From Candidatus Caenarcanales bacterium (GTDB lineage Bacteria; Cyanobacteriota; Vampirovibrionia; LMEP-6097), in the NCBI GenBank assembly GCA_021299565.1, contig JAJTHA010000084.1, positions 1 to 17,277 of the forward strand: 17,277 nucleotides of DNA, read 5' to 3'. Positions 15,328 through 17,277 of the stretch are shown piece by piece. Under the pieces are notes generated by a model that searched no databases, was not told where the DNA came from, and was given only the letters and a program-made list of their open reading frames with translations. The number at the start of each line of letters is the position of its first letter. Within the stretch, counting starts at the first letter, position 1. A program made the translations under genes and the position numbers.

Positions 15328-16449
15328 ATGTTTACAACATTAGTAAGAACAGGTCAGAAAGCAATTTTAAGAATAGAGGACATTTGCAACAAGGTCATGG
15401 GATCTGAGCAAAACATTCTTTACTATCATGGCGCGATGCCAAATTTCTTTTTGTGGGTTTTGTTTCTTTCAGGTTTGCTTTTGTTTGCTTATTACATGCC
15501 GACTCTGGAAGGTGCTTATCAATCGGTAGAATATATCACTCAGAAAATCCCTTATGGAGACATGATTAGAGGAGTGCATAGATTTGCTGCTGATGGGATG
15601 ATGCTTGCGGTTTGGCTGCATGCTCTTAGAGTTTATTTCACCGATAGATACAGAGAATATAGATTAATAGCGTGGTACTCCGGAGTTGCTTTGACATTTA
15701 TGATGATGTTGATCGGTATCACAGGCTATGTATTAGTTTGGGACGAGAGATCATTTATTATCGTTCAAGAACTAGAAAAACTTTTGGCAGCGGTTCCTGT
15801 GATTGGAGCTGGTCTTGCTCATGCTTTTATCAACGACAACACCATTTCTAATTACACGATGAGTATGTCGTTCTTTATACATACCGGTACTTCGTTTGCT
15901 TTATTGGTTGTGCTTTGGATACACTATATGCGCATCTCAAGACCAGTGGTTAACGTTACTTGGGCGATTGGATGTTTGCTTTTTGGAATAGTTTTGATTT
16001 TGGCGGGACTCACTCCTGCAACATCAGGTCCAGAAGCGGTGTTTACAGTTGAACCAAAATATTTTGAAATGGATTGGTTTTATTTGTGGTTATTTCCGGT
16101 GATGAAAATCTTAGGTTATGAATTGACTTGGCTTGTCTTGTTGGCTGGTGCGACATTTGTGGTTTTATTACCAAATTTTGTCAAAAGCAAAGATCATGAA
16201 CCAGCGTTGGTTAATTCAAACAAATGCGTTGGTTGCAAATTGTGTTCTATAGACTGTCCATATGAAGCGATTTATATGGCGCCAAGAACCGACAACAGTA
16301 GATTCAAAGAGATTGCAGTGGTGATCAGTGATAGATGTGCTGAGTGTGGTCTTTGCGTAGGTGCTTGTAACTTTGATGCAATTGAGTTGCCGTTTAATAC
16401 TTCGCCTGTGGTGATGGATGATATTAGAATTGCTATGGGAGTTAATTAA
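15328..16449 (+). CDS. Cytochrome b with a C-terminal 2[4Fe-4S] ferredoxin domain
   Basis: 373 residues. Residues 1-205 form the four-helix cytochrome b core with all four heme ligands: His84 and His98 in helix B (RGVHRF, AVWLHAL), His185 and His199 in helix D (FFIHTG, LWIHYM), each pair 14 apart. Two further helices (about 211-229 and 266-284) flank a short Qo-like segment, EMDWFYLW (247-254). The last part is a bacterial-type ferredoxin: CVGCKLCSIDCP (C300, C303, C306, C310) and CAECGLCVGAC (C337, C340, C343, C347). By cytochrome b topology, helix F ends on the cytoplasmic side, so the ferredoxin would sit in the cytoplasm next to heme bH. The Shine-Dalgarno is GAGAGGAAA. The protein plausibly moves electrons between membrane quinol and cytoplasmic Fe-S partners, such as the MvhD-like protein encoded next. 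Confidence 0.93.
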   Translation: MFTTLVRTGQKAILRIEDICNKVMGSEQNILYYHGAMPNFFLWVLFLSGLLLFAYYMPTLEGAYQSVEYITQKIPYGDMIRGVHRFAADGMMLAVWLHALRVYFTDRYREYRLIAWYSGVALTFMMMLIGITGYVLVWDERSFIIVQELEKLLAAVPVIGAGLAHAFINDNTISNYTMSMSFFIHTGTSFALLVVLWIHYMRISRPVVNVTWAIGCLLFGIVLILAGLTPATSGPEAVFTVEPKYFEMDWFYLWLFPVMKILGYELTWLVLLAGATFVVLLPNFVKSKDHEPALVNSNKCVGCKLCSIDCPYEAIYMAPRTDNSRFKEIAVVISDRCAECGLCVGACNFDAIELPFNTSPVVMDDIRIAMGVN

Positions 16450-16461
16450 GGTAGGTTGTTT

Positions 16462-16887
16462 ATGACAAAATCAAAAGACCAAGTAAAAGTAATGGTTATC
16501 GCTTGTGAAAGAAGCGTAAATCTTGACAAAGAGCTTTCTGGAGCGCATGGTAGAGATCTGAATGGGGTTTCTAACGCTTATGTAGTAAGGGTTCCATGCA
16601 GTGGTATGATTCAACCGCGTATGATTGAATCTGCGTTTAATTCTGGAGCTGATGGAGTTATTGCCATGGGTTGTCAAATTGGTGATTGCCATTTTAGAGA
16701 GGGTAATAAGTTTTGTCGTGAAAGATTACTTGGATTGAGACCACCGGTTATCAAAAAATCAGTTCCAAAAAATCGTTTGAAAGGTTTTTGGATGTCTGAA
16801 GTGCAAGTAAAAGAATTCAAGCAAAGAGTAGAGGATTTCAAGACTGAAGTCGCAGAGGAATTAAGCAAAGAAGCTGCTAAAGCTTAG
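16462..16887 (+). CDS. MvhD/FlpD-like iron-sulfur electron-transfer protein
   Basis: About 141 residues, soluble. It shows the MvhD family core: VPCSGMIQP (Cys46), AFNSGADGVIAMGC (Cys71) and GDCHFREGN (Cys76). MvhD carries a [2Fe-2S] cluster and shuttles electrons between hydrogenase or formate dehydrogenase and HdrA in methanogens. Here the usual N-terminal FxCxxC region is reduced to VIACERS (Cys15 only), and an extra Cys85 is present. The C-terminal 40 residues are a charged helix. It directly follows the cytochrome b-ferredoxin gene, so it probably docks on that ferredoxin domain in the cytoplasm. No HdrA, hydrogenase or FrhB is encoded in the window. Start: ATG 16462, with AAGGTAGG upstream; an in-frame TTG at 16456 is less likely. 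Confidence 0.88.
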   Translation: MTKSKDQVKVMVIACERSVNLDKELSGAHGRDLNGVSNAYVVRVPCSGMIQPRMIESAFNSGADGVIAMGCQIGDCHFREGNKFCRERLLGLRPPVIKKSVPKNRLKGFWMSEVQVKEFKQRVEDFKTEVAEELSKEAAKA

Positions 16888-16901
16888 CAAAGGAAGATTT
16901 T

Positions 16902-17021
16902 ATGGCAGAAGAAAAAGTAAAAACAAAAGTTGATCTGGTCTTTGATAATATAGTTTTTTACGTAATTGTTTATTTGTGTATTGTTTTGATTTCAGCCTTT
17001 GGTTTGATAGCTGAAGCGTAG
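16902..17021 (+). CDS. 39-residue single-helix peptide ending the respiratory operon
   Basis: The open frame ATG 16902 to TAG 17021 encodes 39 residues beginning MAEEKVKTKVDLVFDN. A single hydrophobic helix (about 17-37, containing IVFYVIVYLCIVLISAFG) is followed by LIAEA. A good Shine-Dalgarno (AAGGAAG) stands 6 bases before the ATG, and the gap to the MvhD-like gene is 14 bases. Codon pattern and spacing match the rest of the operon. No family recognised; single-helix peptides of this size are common accessory subunits of bc1, b6f and cbb3 complexes, which is the likely role here. Confidence 0.72.
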   Translation: MAEEKVKTKVDLVFDNIVFYVIVYLCIVLISAFGLIAEA

Positions 17022-17031
17022 TTTTTTGTCT

Positions 17032-17067
17032 CGTCATCCTGAGGGAGCGAAGCGACCGTAAGGATCC
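17032..17067. repeat. Dispersed-repeat-like intergenic element
   Basis: The segment begins CGTCATCCTGAGGGAGCGA and ends AAGGATCC. It resembles the intergenic element seen in many bacterial genomes with the core CATCCTGAG...GCGAAGCGA...AAGGATC. Its ends ATCCT (17036-17040) and AGGAT (17061-17065) can pair. It is richer in G+C than its surroundings. A second short pairing AATCC/GGATT follows at 17068-17083. Copies elsewhere in the genome would be needed for proof; recognition is from memory of the motif. Confidence 0.5.
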
Positions 17068-17088
17068 AATCCCATGGAGGATTTTAAG

Positions 17089-17140
17089 GCTTTTGATGAT
17101 AAGTAGGTTCAGGGACCCAAACCCTGAAGTCATTAAAAGC
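17089..17140. repeat. Nested inverted repeat (two-tier hairpin)
   Basis: An inner perfect stem TTCAGGG (17108-17114) / CCCTGAA (17122-17128) with a 7-base loop is enclosed by an outer 11-base stem, GCTTTTGATGA (17089-17099) / TCATTAAAAGC (17130-17140), with one G-T pair. The internal loop is asymmetric (8 bases left, 1 right). No T-run follows on either strand, so it is not a classical rho-independent terminator. It may still mark the end of the respiratory operon, or be part of a repeat element. Confidence 0.6.
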
Positions 17141-17146
17141 TATAAT
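17141..17146 (+). promoter_or_regulatory. Possible -10 element before the HEPN gene
   Basis: A perfect TATAAT ends 8 bases before the GTG at 17155. No matching -35 is present at 16-18 bases, since that region is the inner hairpin. If used, the transcript would be leaderless or nearly so. Confidence 0.25.
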
Positions 17147-17154
17147 TAAACTTG

Positions 17155-17277
17155 GTGAAAAAACAGACCGAAAATTGGTTGAAAATTGCCAAATATGATC
17201 TTAAGGCTGCAACCCCATGCTTATAAGGGTGAAATGGCTTTGACCTGCATTGAAAAATGCCATGATGCTCTGGAAAA
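17155..17277 (+). pseudogene. HEPN-domain protein, frameshifted and partial
   Basis: From GTG 17155 the frame reads MKKQTENWLKIAKYDLKAAT, the usual opening of HEPN domain proteins (WLxxAxxDLxxA). It then hits TAA at 17224-17226. In the +1 frame the homology continues at once: HAYKGEMALTCIEKCHDALE to the window edge, matching the second HEPN helix (x-x-x-EK). The switch falls at the run ACCCCA (17212-17217), where removing one base would restore a continuous domain of normal spacing. So this is either a true frameshift in a decaying gene or a sequencing error in the C run. HEPN proteins are often the RNase or regulatory half of HEPN-MNT toxin-antitoxin pairs; any partner lies beyond the window. 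Confidence 0.65.

Noticed and set aside
16900..17133. Minus-strand ORF with a repeated SLRSLRSLRM segment
   Set aside because: It is a translation of the intergenic repeat and of the antisense of the 39-residue gene; no plausible protein family or ribosome site.
1..17277. tRNA, rRNA, CRISPR arrays, insertion sequences or phage genes
   Set aside because: None could be recognised by eye in either strand; the only repeat-like tract is at 17032-17140.

Overview
This is an AT-rich bacterial window with standard stop usage. It holds two gene blocks and the edge of a third. The lineage cannot be fixed from sequence alone. The gene content points to an aerobic or microaerobic, probably menaquinone-using bacterium: a cbb3 (C-family) oxidase, a menaquinone-type Qo motif in the cytochromes b, and a UbiA/MqnP-like prenyltransferase. 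A non-photosynthetic relative of Cyanobacteria (Melainabacteria-like) or another under-sampled phylum would fit, but this is a guess.

Left part (1-3061, minus strand): an iron-sulfur assembly operon in the order rrf2 - sufB - sufC - sufD. Successive reading frames overlap by 1-4 bases, and sufD runs off the left edge. The divergent region upstream contains a near-consensus Fur box.

Middle (3062-8917): a UbiA-family prenyltransferase and a first ABC half-exporter on the plus strand, then a minus-strand gene joining a truncated GT4 glycosyltransferase N-terminus to a calcineurin-type phosphoesterase, then a second ABC half-exporter. The degenerate motifs of the two ABC proteins are complementary, as expected for a TM287/288-type heterodimer, although their genes are separated by the antisense gene.

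Right part (8956-17021, plus strand): one tightly packed respiratory operon of twelve genes. In order: ccoN; a ccoO fused to an extra cytochrome c domain; a CcoS-like gene; a one-helix peptide; a secreted diheme cytochrome c; a Rieske protein; a first cytochrome b; two small membrane proteins; a second cytochrome b with a C-terminal 2[4Fe-4S] ferredoxin domain; an MvhD-like iron-sulfur protein; and a 39-residue one-helix peptide. Cytochrome b number 1 keeps both heme bL histidines but has Lys and Tyr at the two heme bH positions. Cytochrome b number 2 keeps all four and carries the ferredoxin on the cytoplasmic side. My central hypothesis is an asymmetric bc-type complex made of two different cytochromes b. 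It would send one quinol electron through Rieske and cytochrome c to the cbb3 oxidase, and would exchange the other with cytoplasmic iron-sulfur proteins. This looks like the most novel system in the window.

Right edge (17022-17277): a hairpin-rich repeat tract, then the start of a HEPN-domain gene that appears frameshifted and runs off the window.
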